From an uncultured Clostridia bacterium (GTDB taxonomy: Bacteria; Bacillota; Clostridia; TANB77; CAG-508): a DNA stretch of 32,147 nucleotides. The notes below the pieces were generated by a model. That model worked only from the letters and a program-made list of their open reading frames with translations, did not search any database and was not told where the DNA came from. A program made the position numbers and the translations under genes. Position 1 is the first letter of the stretch. Each line of letters opens with the position of its first letter. The DNA lies in assembly GCA_947599825.1 (NCBI GenBank), contig CANQFS010000018.1, positions 1-32,147 of the forward strand, written 5' to 3'. Shown one piece after another: positions 1 to 9,333 of this stretch.

Positions 1-392
1 ATTTCTTTTGTTTTTTCTATTTCATAATCTAATATTATTATTCCTATTACTTTATTTAGTTTTCCATAATCGTCTCCCTGAACTAATTGACTTGAATAAA
101 TTTTACTCCAATAAAATAAAAATCTTTCTGCTGTATCCTTATTATCTGCCAATTGAATTTCAATATCACATATAGTTCCATTATCTAACGTGGCTTTTAA
201 ATCTACAATTCCTAACTTCTCATCTGGATAGTCTTTCATAAGATATCTATTATTATCTAAGTTAATGCTTTCTATTTTTTCTTTTGTAGTTGCTTCTATC
301 ATAGCTTTTGTGATTCTTTCATTTCCTGGTTTAAACAAACAATGAAATACTACGTCTATCTTTGGTTTTAATAAGGTGATTTTTTCTTCCAT
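1..392 (-). CDS. Rpn family recombination-promoting nuclease / PD-(D/E)XK transposase-like protein, N-terminal part (truncated by window start)
   Basis: Manual reverse translation from ATG at 392: MEEKITLLKPKIDVVFHCLFKPGNERITKAMIEATTKEKIESINLDNNRYLMKDYPDEKLGIVDLKATLDNGTICDIEIQLADNKDTAERFLFYWSKIYSSQL...; Rpn/PDDEXK signature (LKPKIDxVF, GIxDxKAxxxxGxxxxIEIQ, YWSKxYxSQ). Confidence 0.85.
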   Translation of the reverse strand, partial: MEEKITLLKPKIDVVFHCLFKPGNERITKAMIEATTKEKIESINLDNNRYLMKDYPDEKLGIVDLKATLDNGTICDIEIQLADNKDTAERFLFYWSKIYSSQLVQGDDYGKLNKVIGIIILDYEIEKTKE

Positions 393-795
393 AAATGATT
401 TCCTTTCTTGCTTTACTTATCTTGTTTTACTTAAAAGCACGAATAATACTAAAAATTTGATGATATCTCCTTTCGAACTAGATTTTAAATTCCATAAAAA
501 AGCACTTATTCCCTCCTTTGTTTTCTAATTTTATTTAACAAATTAGATTTTTCTTTATTTTTTAGAATAAAACTTTTAGACAAATAATTTGAATTAATAA
601 TTTTAAGAAAAATATTATTTTTACATTGTTAAATAGTATGGCAATTTTATGTAATCTAATAGCACTATTAAATCATGACTTCACATAAAAAGCAAGAATT
701 TTTCATCGTAAAATTTCGACAAAAATCGAAATTAAAAAAGTAGCAATCTTTAACACTAAAACGTTTTCATTTGTATCATAGAAAAATGATATATT

Positions 796-870
796 CCAAA
801 ATGAAACAAAAAGAGGGGTGTCCCCAGTGTTCCAAAATGGAACAAAAAGGGGCGTCCCTCCTGTTCGGCT
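796..870. repeat. Two tandem copies of a GTTCCAAAATGGAAC / GGGG(T/C)GTCCC intergenic repeat
   Basis: ttccaaaatgaaacaaaaagaggggtgtccccagtg followed by ttccaaaatggaacaaaaaggggcgtccctcctg; lies at the 3' end of spoIIE. Confidence 0.75.
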
Positions 871-877
871 GTTCTTA

Positions 878-3370
878 TTATTTTATTTTGGCAACAATGA
901 CTGTCATGTCGTCTTTTGGTTTGCCATAATTGTTGTCGATGGCTTCTTGCAATATGATGTCGGCTATTTTTTGTACGTCGTCGGTTTCTATTTCTTCTAG
1001 TAAGAATTTTAGCCATAGTTCTTTATTGGTATATTCTTCTGAAGATTCGATTATGCCATCTGTGCACATAACTAAAATATCTCCTACTTGTAAGTCTTTG
1101 TCGTATACTACTAGGTCTATGTCATTTAATATTCCTGCTGGTAATGATAATGATTTTAGTACTTGTACGTTTCGCCCGTTTTTTACATATGTTGGACAGG
1201 CTCCATTTTTTATGAATTCTAGGTTTCCTGCATATAGATCAAATACTCCCATGTCTAGCGTGGCATACATGTCTTCTTCGCTTATTGCGTTTAGTGTGGA
1301 GTTTATTAGTCTTAAGGAAGAGTCTTTGTCAAAGCCTGAAGATAGCAACTTTTCTAACATTGTTATTGCTGTTTTACTTGCTTTTTTTGCTTCTTTGCCT
1401 GAGCCCTTTCCGTCACTTAGCGCTATTAGGTATTTGCCGTCTTCTAGTTTGGCTTGTAATAGTGTGTCTCCGGAAATGCTAGATTCTGCTTTGGTTTGTT
1501 TTGCTATTCCTATTTGAAGCATTTGCTTGTCTTGTGCTAAGTAGGTGTATGCACATTCTTGCCCTTTTTGTCTAAGAGCACATTCTTGTTTTTGCAAAAT
1601 CATGTTTTCACCATAGATTTTATTTAAGATTTTTCCCATTTTTTTGACGTCACATGTTGGTTTTTCTAAGGTTTCGCATGGCTTTGTGTATAAAACTACT
1701 TTTCTTTTTCCTGATTGCTCTTTTTTTATTGTAATGTTTTGCACTTCTATTTCTTTTTCTTGCATTAATGTTTTTATTTTTTCTTTTTCCTTTTGGTCGG
1801 AATCTATATTTTCTTCTTTTTGCTCTATTTCATTTGCTAAGTTTCCAATTGCTTTGGATACTTCTTCTAATTGGCTAGATACTGCTTTTTTGTTTTCGTC
1901 TAGTTTTTTCTTCCAAATGAAATTTAGTTTACTTACTTTATATGAATAGTTTATGGTTTTTACTATTTGCTCAATGTCTTGCTCTACTCTGTCGTTTATA
2001 TATTCTTTTTCATATCCAATAATGTAGTTATTGTGCATTGCAAGTGTGTCTAACAAATCTCTTCTGGTTATTTTTTCTTTTTCTAATAATATTTCAAAGA
2101 TGTCTTCTAGTAGATTTTCTTCTGGCATGTATATGTCATCAAATAAAATATTTTCTTCCATGCCTTCCATATCATTCTCTAGTTCTTTTTCAAATATATT
2201 AAAGTTGTCTTCTTCTTGTTTTTTTAGTTCTTCTTCGTCTACTATTGTGGCTGCTGCTTCTTCATATGTTTTTGCCATTTCGAAGATGGTTTCTGACATA
2301 TTATTTAGCCTATATACTGCTTCTTTATTTTCTTCTAGTGTGCGTCCAACATTATCTGGTAATAGTTTTACTTTTCCATATAAGTCTTCTATTTCAATTT
2401 TGATGCTTTTTGGCACTGCAAGCAGACCTAAAGATGCAATTAGTATTTCTTGCATTGCAATTAAAGACGTTGTGTTGCCATTTGTTACATAGGAAACTAG
2501 AATATTTCCTAATATGAAGCCCATTATAACGCCTATTTTTCCTAAATGTTGGAATATTCCTGCTATCATTCCTGAAAGTGCGTAAGTTGCAATTACGCTA
2601 GGCTCTAGCCCTCCTATTATGCCTACTACACTTCCTATTGTAACTCCTGATGTTGCCCCTACTAAAATGCCATTTTTCCAACCCATTATTAATACCATTA
2701 ATATACATAGTATATTACGAATTGAATAGCCATAAATGCTAACATTCCCGATTGAGCAAATACTAATTGCTAACATTAAACTAGCACCTAATACTTCTTC
2801 TACGGCATAGGCTCTGCTTTCTCCTAAGTTTGTAATAACGCTTATACTATTTACAAATATTTTATAGAAGATGTAGCTAGCTATGCTATATACTAGGCCA
2901 AGTAATATGTCGTATACCATGACATCTCTAAAAAATACTGGTAATACTTGCACTATAACACAACTAATAAATAAACGAAGGCCTAGTCTTCTTTTTTCAT
3001 TATTTTCTGATTCGTATTTTGGCGCTTTTACTAATATGCTAACAAATACTAATAATAGTATTAAAAGTACGTTTAGCATAGCTGATGCGCCAAAAGATAA
3101 GCCAGTTCCAAGTAAAACAAAAAGGCTGACTATTCCAATTGGATTGCTACTTGCTAAGATTGCAACTAATATTGCTATTCCAAATGGCGCTAGTTCTTCA
3201 TTTCCTCCAAAACTAACAAAAGAAAGCAAAAATGACATTACATATAATTGCACCATTTTTTTTGTAAAACATGCCTTTATTAATTCTTTTATTTTCTCTC
3301 TTTTATTTAATTCAACTTCCTTTTCAAGGTTTTGATTTTCTTCAAAATCCTTTGCTATATTTTGAAACAT
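878..3370 (-). CDS. spoIIE: Stage II sporulation protein E (multi-TM, PP2C-type serine phosphatase)
   Basis: 830 aa ORF; N-terminal multi-TM region and C-terminal PP2C/SpoIIE domain (ALSDGKGSGKEAKKAS, LDMGVFDLYAG, VMCTDGIIES, DDMTVIVAKI). Confidence 0.93.
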   Translation of the reverse strand: MFQNIAKDFEENQNLEKEVELNKREKIKELIKACFTKKMVQLYVMSFLLSFVSFGGNEELAPFGIAILVAILASSNPIGIVSLFVLLGTGLSFGASAMLNVLLILLLVFVSILVKAPKYESENNEKRRLGLRLFISCVIVQVLPVFFRDVMVYDILLGLVYSIASYIFYKIFVNSISVITNLGESRAYAVEEVLGASLMLAISICSIGNVSIYGYSIRNILCILMVLIMGWKNGILVGATSGVTIGSVVGIIGGLEPSVIATYALSGMIAGIFQHLGKIGVIMGFILGNILVSYVTNGNTTSLIAMQEILIASLGLLAVPKSIKIEIEDLYGKVKLLPDNVGRTLEENKEAVYRLNNMSETIFEMAKTYEEAAATIVDEEELKKQEEDNFNIFEKELENDMEGMEENILFDDIYMPEENLLEDIFEILLEKEKITRRDLLDTLAMHNNYIIGYEKEYINDRVEQDIEQIVKTINYSYKVSKLNFIWKKKLDENKKAVSSQLEEVSKAIGNLANEIEQKEENIDSDQKEKEKIKTLMQEKEIEVQNITIKKEQSGKRKVVLYTKPCETLEKPTCDVKKMGKILNKIYGENMILQKQECALRQKGQECAYTYLAQDKQMLQIGIAKQTKAESSISGDTLLQAKLEDGKYLIALSDGKGSGKEAKKASKTAITMLEKLLSSGFDKDSSLRLINSTLNAISEEDMYATLDMGVFDLYAGNLEFIKNGACPTYVKNGRNVQVLKSLSLPAGILNDIDLVVYDKDLQVGDILVMCTDGIIESSEEYTNKELWLKFLLEEIETDDVQKIADIILQEAIDNNYGKPKDDMTVIVAKIK

Positions 3371-3646
3371 CTTTTACCACCTCATACTTTTTTAATTTCT
3401 CTCTTGTGTTATCTCTAACTAATTTTTTTGCATTGTTTCATTTTGTATTTTACTTTTAGCATTTATTTTTTCTTGCTTGTCCTATTTTAGTACAAATGAT
3501 GCTCATTATTTGTCGTTTTTAGGTTTGAAATTAAAAAAGTTTTTTACAACTTGTGATATTTTTTTCTTTTTTTATTTTTTATCTCTCTTTTGTTTTCTTG
3601 TATTTTATCTTAAAATGGGGAAAAATACAAGATATTATAAGAAAAA

Positions 3647-3680
3647 ACACTATAAAACTTGATTTTACGTTTTATAGTGT
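3647..3680 (-). terminator. Rho-independent terminator-like hairpin
   Basis: acactataaaac / gttttatagtgt stem, followed by a U-tract on the minus strand, downstream of the 3766-4290 ORF. Confidence 0.65.
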
Positions 3681-3765
3681 CTTTTTAGATTTTTGAATTG
3701 TAGAAAAATACTCTCTTGTTAGCAACAATGCTTTATTGAATTTTCGTTTGAGTAAAAGATTATAA

Positions 3766-4290
3766 CTATTGTGTTTTTTCCGTTTCAGTTAATATATAGA
3801 GACTTCTTTTATATTCCACATCGTCTCCTGTTAAGCAAAACTCAATTTTTTTTGGTTCTTCTATTTCTTCTCTCACAATCATTGTATAAAAACATTTTCC
3901 TTTTCCTACTTCGCATGCTACTCCAAAGCCTAAAGAAAGCTTTAGATTTTTTTGTTCATCAAAACATATAACTATAGCATCTCCATCTTTTAAGGTGTAC
4001 TCTTGCCCGTCTTGTAGTATGCTTCCTATTTTCGTATTATGATTCCATATTGTTATGGTAGGTTCAGTTCTTTCTACTGTTTCTGCCCAATCTAATATGG
4101 TTTCCACCTCTTTAGTAGTATCTTCATCATTTTGAACATTTTCTTCATAATCTTGAAATTCTAATTTTTCAAAATGCTTTCTTGAATCTTTGATTTCAGC
4201 TTGCAGACTAATGATGCATATTAATATGGCTATTAAAGTGATTATGAGTATGAAGTCAATTATGAGAACATTTTTCCGTATGCTATTCAT
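3766..4290 (-). CDS. Membrane-anchored hypothetical protein (N-terminal TM, extracytoplasmic domain)
   Basis: 174 aa ORF, RBS GGGAGG before ATG, TM segment NVLIIDFILIITLIAILICIISL. Confidence 0.65.
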   Translation of the reverse strand: MNSIRKNVLIIDFILIITLIAILICIISLQAEIKDSRKHFEKLEFQDYEENVQNDEDTTKEVETILDWAETVERTEPTITIWNHNTKIGSILQDGQEYTLKDGDAIVICFDEQKNLKLSLGFGVACEVGKGKCFYTMIVREEIEEPKKIEFCLTGDDVEYKRSLYILTETEKTQ

Positions 4291-4391
4291 TTTTTAATCC
4301 TCCCTTAGTTAAAGAAAAATTTTTTTACTGTGCAACGCATTATATTATAACATTTCTTAAAGGTTTCGTCAATATATATATATAGCAAATT

Positions 4392-4515
4392 AACCAAAAT
4401 GGAAAGATTTGGGACGCGTCCGAATCTTTCCAAATCATTTTATAAAGAAATTTTTCCTACTATACAAAAAAAAATGGAAAGATTTGGACGCGTCCCAAAT
4501 CTTTCCATTTTGGTT
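4392..4515. repeat. Inverted-repeat element with perfect 30-bp arms, GGGACGCGTCC core
   Basis: Arms 4392-4421 (aaccaaaatggaaagatttgggacgcgtcc) and 4486-4515 (ggacgcgtcccaaatctttccattttggtt) are exact reverse complements; each arm continues into its own near-palindrome. Confidence 0.9.
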
Positions 4516-4516
4516 T

Positions 4517-7500
4517 TTAGCTATTTAATACTTTTTTCTTAATGAAGATAACTCCACCTACTACAATTCCTGCTACTACAATTACAATGATAGCTGTTAT
4601 TGTGTAAATACCTGCATTACCAAATGGTGGTAAGATTTTTACTACTTCTGCTTTGTCAGAATCTAATTCTTGTGGATCTTTGCTTGGGTCTTGGTTTCCG
4701 ACAACTGAGAATTCGTTTCTTCTTCCTGCTGTGTTGCTTGTTTTTACAATTTCAACTATATTGTGGTAGCTTAAGTCGTCTGTATTATTTTCTGATGTAA
4801 TTACTTGTCGTAATACTAATGGAATGCTGTCTGTAGTATCTTTTGCACTGTTATTTATTTTGTTTTTATACAATGTTGGTACTAACTCTTCATTTAGTTT
4901 GTCTGTAATAATAATTGTATTGTATTTTTCTGCTTGACTTTCTAAGTTTTGATTAATTAATTTTTGGCTGTTTAATTCTTGCAAACTAATAACGTTCCAA
5001 TTACTATTATCGTTTTCATAGAATTGTAGATTGTTTGCTACATAATCAATAACTTGATTTGCTCTTGTTTTTACTACATTGTTTGTGTCTCCTACTTGTC
5101 CTGTATAGTAGAATTTGTTTTCTTTATAATCTACTTCTCCTATATTTTTTACTGTAACTTTGTAAGATATTTGAATTGTTGCACCATGCATTAATTCTTC
5201 ATCTAATGTTAATTGTATTAAACCAACCTTGCTTGCATTTTGGTTTCTAATATTTACTAAGCTTCCAAATATACTTGGATCCATTTGGTTTTTAGCATTA
5301 TAGCCTTCTTTATATGCTTGATGTCTTTTCCATAATACATTTGTTGCTTTATCTGAAGCATCAAATAGAATTGAGCCATCTGCTAATGTAAGTTTTACAT
5401 TTGTTACTGTTTTATCAATAACAAGCTGTGCTTTTGGTCTTTCTTCTAGTCCTAAGTCTACATTGTTTATGCTATATGATGCTTTATTATTTACTAGTTG
5501 GTTTTCTGTTTTTGTTGTATTATATTCAATTTCCATTACCATGACACCAGTTTCAGCTCTCATTTGTGTTTTTTCCATTAATTCATTAATTAAAGCTTGT
5601 AGTTGTTCTTTATTATAAGATTTTCCTACATATTCTGGTAATTCACGGAATGAAGTAAGTACTTCTGCAATATGGTTTGTAACATCATTATCTGAATAGT
5701 CTACTACTTCATTTCTTCTACTTTCTATGTCTTTTGCATCTGATACGTTGTCTTTAGTATTTGATGCATTATTGTCATATAAGTAGGTTCCTGTTTCGTT
5801 GTTAGATGCGTCTGCTTTGAATGTAGAAATTTGTTTTAAGATTGCTCCTACTTTTTCTTGTCCTAGGCTCCATGAAGAGTTTGCTCTCCAAGTATAAGTA
5901 CTATTTTGTGGAATATCTTTTTGATATATTGTTGATTTGTAATCTTGACCATTATATGATTTTTCGTTTTGTCCACTCTTTCCTAATACTTTATTCACTC
6001 CTGTATTTACGTCTTTCGTTAGTACGGTATTTTCTGTGTCTCCATATATGAATCTTACAACATATTTACCTGGTATAAATGATTTAAATGCATAAGCTCC
6101 ATCATGTTTTTCTGGGAATTTGTAGTCTGCTACTATGTTTTCAAAGTTAATAACTGGTTGTGTGCTTGCTACCATTCCTGAACCATTTTCAAAAGTTTTC
6201 CATACAAATTCTTTTCCATTTGCCATTATTTCTACTAACTGTACTGTAACACCATTGATACGGTTTTCATTTTCTTGTTTTATACCATCTCCTGTTGCAG
6301 TTGCTCCTAATGCTGGTGTTCTTTCATCTTCCCATACTACTCCAGATATAACTCTGTTTGCACTGTCGTCTCTGTATAGTTTTAAACGTAAATTTGGTGC
6401 TTTATCTGTGTCGTCTTCAAAGTTTTGATAATTAATTGGTCCATCTTTTGGTACATCGCTTGGATTAATATTTCCTGGTTTTGAGTCTCTATCTACTATT
6501 CCTGCTGGTGAACCTCCTACATTTCCTATATTTGGAACTTGTGTTCCTGGTGCATATTGAGTAGAATATCCGTTTACTTCAACTATGTTTTCTTTTCCTA
6601 CTCCTTTTTCTGCTGCTGTTTTATAATCTTCGTCTAATTTTAACCATAATTCACCTGCATTACTATCTTTCTTTACTTTGAAAGTTAAGTATACATAGGC
6701 AGTTTGGCCTGCTGATAGATAAGTTCCATTTAGTCCATGAATATAAATTTTATTATATCCACTTAAATTTGTACTTGAACCACAAGTACTATTTGTAGTT
6801 GCTCCTACAGCTGTTCTTCCGCTACCTCTTGCTAATTGCATATATGAACGTTCTTCTACATACTCATAGTCTTCATCATAGTAATCAACTATCTCATTTA
6901 TTTTCATTTGAATGCTTAATGATTGATTACGTACCATTATTTTGTATGTAACATATACTTCTAGTTCATCTGATTTTGATTTTCCTAAATCGATTTGTTG
7001 TTGTTCATTACCATATTGACTTACTTTATAGAAATAGTCTGATGGATATATTTCTCTTGAATAGTTTGTATTATAGTAAGCATCTGATAGTCTTACACTG
7101 ATGTCCCAGTTTCCATCTTCACCTCGGCTTTCATAACCATATTCTTGTTTTTGACCATTAATTTCTAATGTTACTTTTTCAATGTCTTTATTAATTGCTA
7201 AGTCTGCTTCTTGTCTTGGGTGTAAACCAAGATTTATATGGTAAGCTGCTGGGTATAAACCTGCATAATTTGGAACTAAACTGTTTGCTACTGGTGCACT
7301 ATCTATTGTAAATTCATTTTTATAAGGATATAAATCAATTCCTCCTGAACCATTTCCTGTAGTTGCTGTTATTTGGCAATCTTTTACAAATTGAGCTCCT
7401 GTTCCGCCTTCTGAATTTAAGTTTCCAAATTCATCTATTGTTCCACTTGATTGTAATTCTGTTCTTGTGTAAACTGCTCCTCCACCATAATTATTAGGTG

Positions 7501-9319
7501 ATGCTCCGATGGTTGCAAATTTCTGATTTAATGCTGCTCTTTCTGATGCGTTATCTGTTGCATTTGAGTTTGTGTTCCATGTAGCGCTTCCCCATGTGCT
7601 TGATGGTGCATAAGTGGTTGGTTCATAATATTGTCCATTATATGTAAATGTTACATAGTATTTTTCCATAGCACTTAACTCTGTAAATTTATATTCACCT
7701 TTACTATCTGTTTTTGCAGTTTTTATTGGAGAACTTTGGCCGTTCTTATATAATTTTACTTCTACATTTGGAATTCTTTTCTCTGAGCCGTCCATGATTC
7801 CATTGGCTACACTTTCTTTTCCTCCATTAGAATCTTCCCAAACTGCTCCACCTAATTCTATTCCTAAATAAACTTTTAGATTATCTGATGTTGTAATAGA
7901 TTTTTCTGCCCATATTCTTGAAATGGTTCCTTCTTTTCCTTCTTCTGTTGTGGATATAGTTGCTGCTACTTTTATTAATATTTGAGGATCATATGAACCA
8001 ACTTTTACTTTTTCTATATGAGGAGTAAATGTTGCTATATTGCATGTTTCAACTGCATGTTGTCCATCATTAACTTGATGTGTAGTTTGCTTAAGGTCAT
8101 AATATCCTACATATTCGCATATATCACCTTTTCCTTCATATATAGAATATGAAGCTGTAGTGCTTTTTAAATATGCAAAGTCTACTTTAACACCAACAGT
8201 AGATGGATTATCTACATCATTTGCACTAAATTGTAAGAAAAAGTCTTCTCCTGTTTTTGGATAACCTCCATTATTTTTCTTTGAATTATCTGAAACAATA
8301 ATGGTAGTATTAACTTTATTTCCTTTTGAGTCTACTACATACATATCTTGTATATAAGAGAACCTTCTATCATCTGGATAACTAATTTTATAAGGTCCTA
8401 TAATATAAGTTTTGCTTGATTGATTAACAATAACTTTTGGACTTGTAGTTAAAAAGTTTGGTTGGTAATTTGTTAATTGACTTGCCATTGCTTCATATGC
8501 TTTTGCTTCATTTAATAAGTCTACTGCTTGTTGTGGTGTTGATACTATGGTACCTTTATTAAGGTCTGAACACCATACGGCATCTTGTATTAGTTGTGCA
8601 TTTGCTGTGTCGCTTACTGTTTGTTGATAGTTGCCTTGCTTTAGAGTATGTCCATTTGCAGTAGCTCCATGAGCTGGGCTAGAAAAAGTCCAAGAACCTG
8701 CTGATAGTAAATAAGATTTATAATTGTTTGTTTCTGGAGGCAATTTTTTTTCTGTATAATTTGGTGTCTCTGCAAACTTATTACTCTCACATATTAGATG
8801 ATCGGTTGAATATGAACTTATTGTAAAATCATCGTCTGTACCATAATTTTTCCAAACTTCGGCTGTAGAGCGTTTTGGCAAACAACTAGCTGGTACTGAA
8901 CCTCCTACTATATTATAAATAAGTCCAGTTATTGAATGAAATGAATTATTCGCAGCTGCCATAAAATTACCATTACCAGTATTATGAATATTTATATCTC
9001 CTTGATCACAATGTTCACTACCATAATGTACTGTAAAAGGGTTCATTATATTAGAATTTTTTACACTATCAAAATTGCTACTATAATCTTTTGTAAAACG
9101 AAGGGCTCCTCCTTTTTGAACACAGATGACAGCACCTTTTGCTGAATCTTGTGTTGCATCAACAAGTTGTGGTAACAATTCTGATAAGCCTGTAATTGGG
9201 TCTATATGATGTGTAGCTGTAAGTCCAAGGTTTTCTGCGTAAGATTTTGGTATTACTGCAAAGCATAATGCAAATAGTACTATACTAATAATTGCTATTA
9301 TTTTTATTTTGTCTTTCAT
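4517..9319 (-). CDS. Secreted multidomain surface protein with SdrD_B/CnaB-like domains and C-terminal TM anchor
   Basis: 1600 aa; signal peptide MKDKIKIIAIISIVLFALCFAVIPKSYA; repeated B-type domains (LGGAVWEDSNGG...IPNVEVKLYKNG...TDSKGEYKFTEL; ISGVVWEDERTP...INGVTVQLVE); C-terminus ILPPFGNAGIYTITAIIVIVVAGIVVGGVIFIKKKVLNS. Confidence 0.8.
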   Translation of the reverse strand: MKDKIKIIAIISIVLFALCFAVIPKSYAENLGLTATHHIDPITGLSELLPQLVDATQDSAKGAVICVQKGGALRFTKDYSSNFDSVKNSNIMNPFTVHYGSEHCDQGDINIHNTGNGNFMAAANNSFHSITGLIYNIVGGSVPASCLPKRSTAEVWKNYGTDDDFTISSYSTDHLICESNKFAETPNYTEKKLPPETNNYKSYLLSAGSWTFSSPAHGATANGHTLKQGNYQQTVSDTANAQLIQDAVWCSDLNKGTIVSTPQQAVDLLNEAKAYEAMASQLTNYQPNFLTTSPKVIVNQSSKTYIIGPYKISYPDDRRFSYIQDMYVVDSKGNKVNTTIIVSDNSKKNNGGYPKTGEDFFLQFSANDVDNPSTVGVKVDFAYLKSTTASYSIYEGKGDICEYVGYYDLKQTTHQVNDGQHAVETCNIATFTPHIEKVKVGSYDPQILIKVAATISTTEEGKEGTISRIWAEKSITTSDNLKVYLGIELGGAVWEDSNGGKESVANGIMDGSEKRIPNVEVKLYKNGQSSPIKTAKTDSKGEYKFTELSAMEKYYVTFTYNGQYYEPTTYAPSSTWGSATWNTNSNATDNASERAALNQKFATIGASPNNYGGGAVYTRTELQSSGTIDEFGNLNSEGGTGAQFVKDCQITATTGNGSGGIDLYPYKNEFTIDSAPVANSLVPNYAGLYPAAYHINLGLHPRQEADLAINKDIEKVTLEINGQKQEYGYESRGEDGNWDISVRLSDAYYNTNYSREIYPSDYFYKVSQYGNEQQQIDLGKSKSDELEVYVTYKIMVRNQSLSIQMKINEIVDYYDEDYEYVEERSYMQLARGSGRTAVGATTNSTCGSSTNLSGYNKIYIHGLNGTYLSAGQTAYVYLTFKVKKDSNAGELWLKLDEDYKTAAEKGVGKENIVEVNGYSTQYAPGTQVPNIGNVGGSPAGIVDRDSKPGNINPSDVPKDGPINYQNFEDDTDKAPNLRLKLYRDDSANRVISGVVWEDERTPALGATATGDGIKQENENRINGVTVQLVEIMANGKEFVWKTFENGSGMVASTQPVINFENIVADYKFPEKHDGAYAFKSFIPGKYVVRFIYGDTENTVLTKDVNTGVNKVLGKSGQNEKSYNGQDYKSTIYQKDIPQNSTYTWRANSSWSLGQEKVGAILKQISTFKADASNNETGTYLYDNNASNTKDNVSDAKDIESRRNEVVDYSDNDVTNHIAEVLTSFRELPEYVGKSYNKEQLQALINELMEKTQMRAETGVMVMEIEYNTTKTENQLVNNKASYSINNVDLGLEERPKAQLVIDKTVTNVKLTLADGSILFDASDKATNVLWKRHQAYKEGYNAKNQMDPSIFGSLVNIRNQNASKVGLIQLTLDEELMHGATIQISYKVTVKNIGEVDYKENKFYYTGQVGDTNNVVKTRANQVIDYVANNLQFYENDNSNWNVISLQELNSQKLINQNLESQAEKYNTIIITDKLNEELVPTLYKNKINNSAKDTTDSIPLVLRQVITSENNTDDLSYHNIVEIVKTSNTAGRRNEFSVVGNQDPSKDPQELDSDKAEVVKILPPFGNAGIYTITAIIVIVVAGIVVGGVIFIKKKVLNS

Positions 9320-9333
9320 TTTTACCCTCCTCC

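Noticed and set aside
756-1016. 86-aa minus and 60/195-aa plus ORFs overlapping spoIIE
   Set aside because: Out-of-frame shadows of spoIIE and repeat sequence; no family resemblance, low-complexity composition.
4276-4278. CGG codon in MNSI(R)KNV as a sixth frameshift site
   Set aside because: A +1 shift here hits a stop within a few codons, while zero-frame reading gives a sensible positively charged N-terminus before a TM; it counts as evidence against CGG being strictly unreadable.
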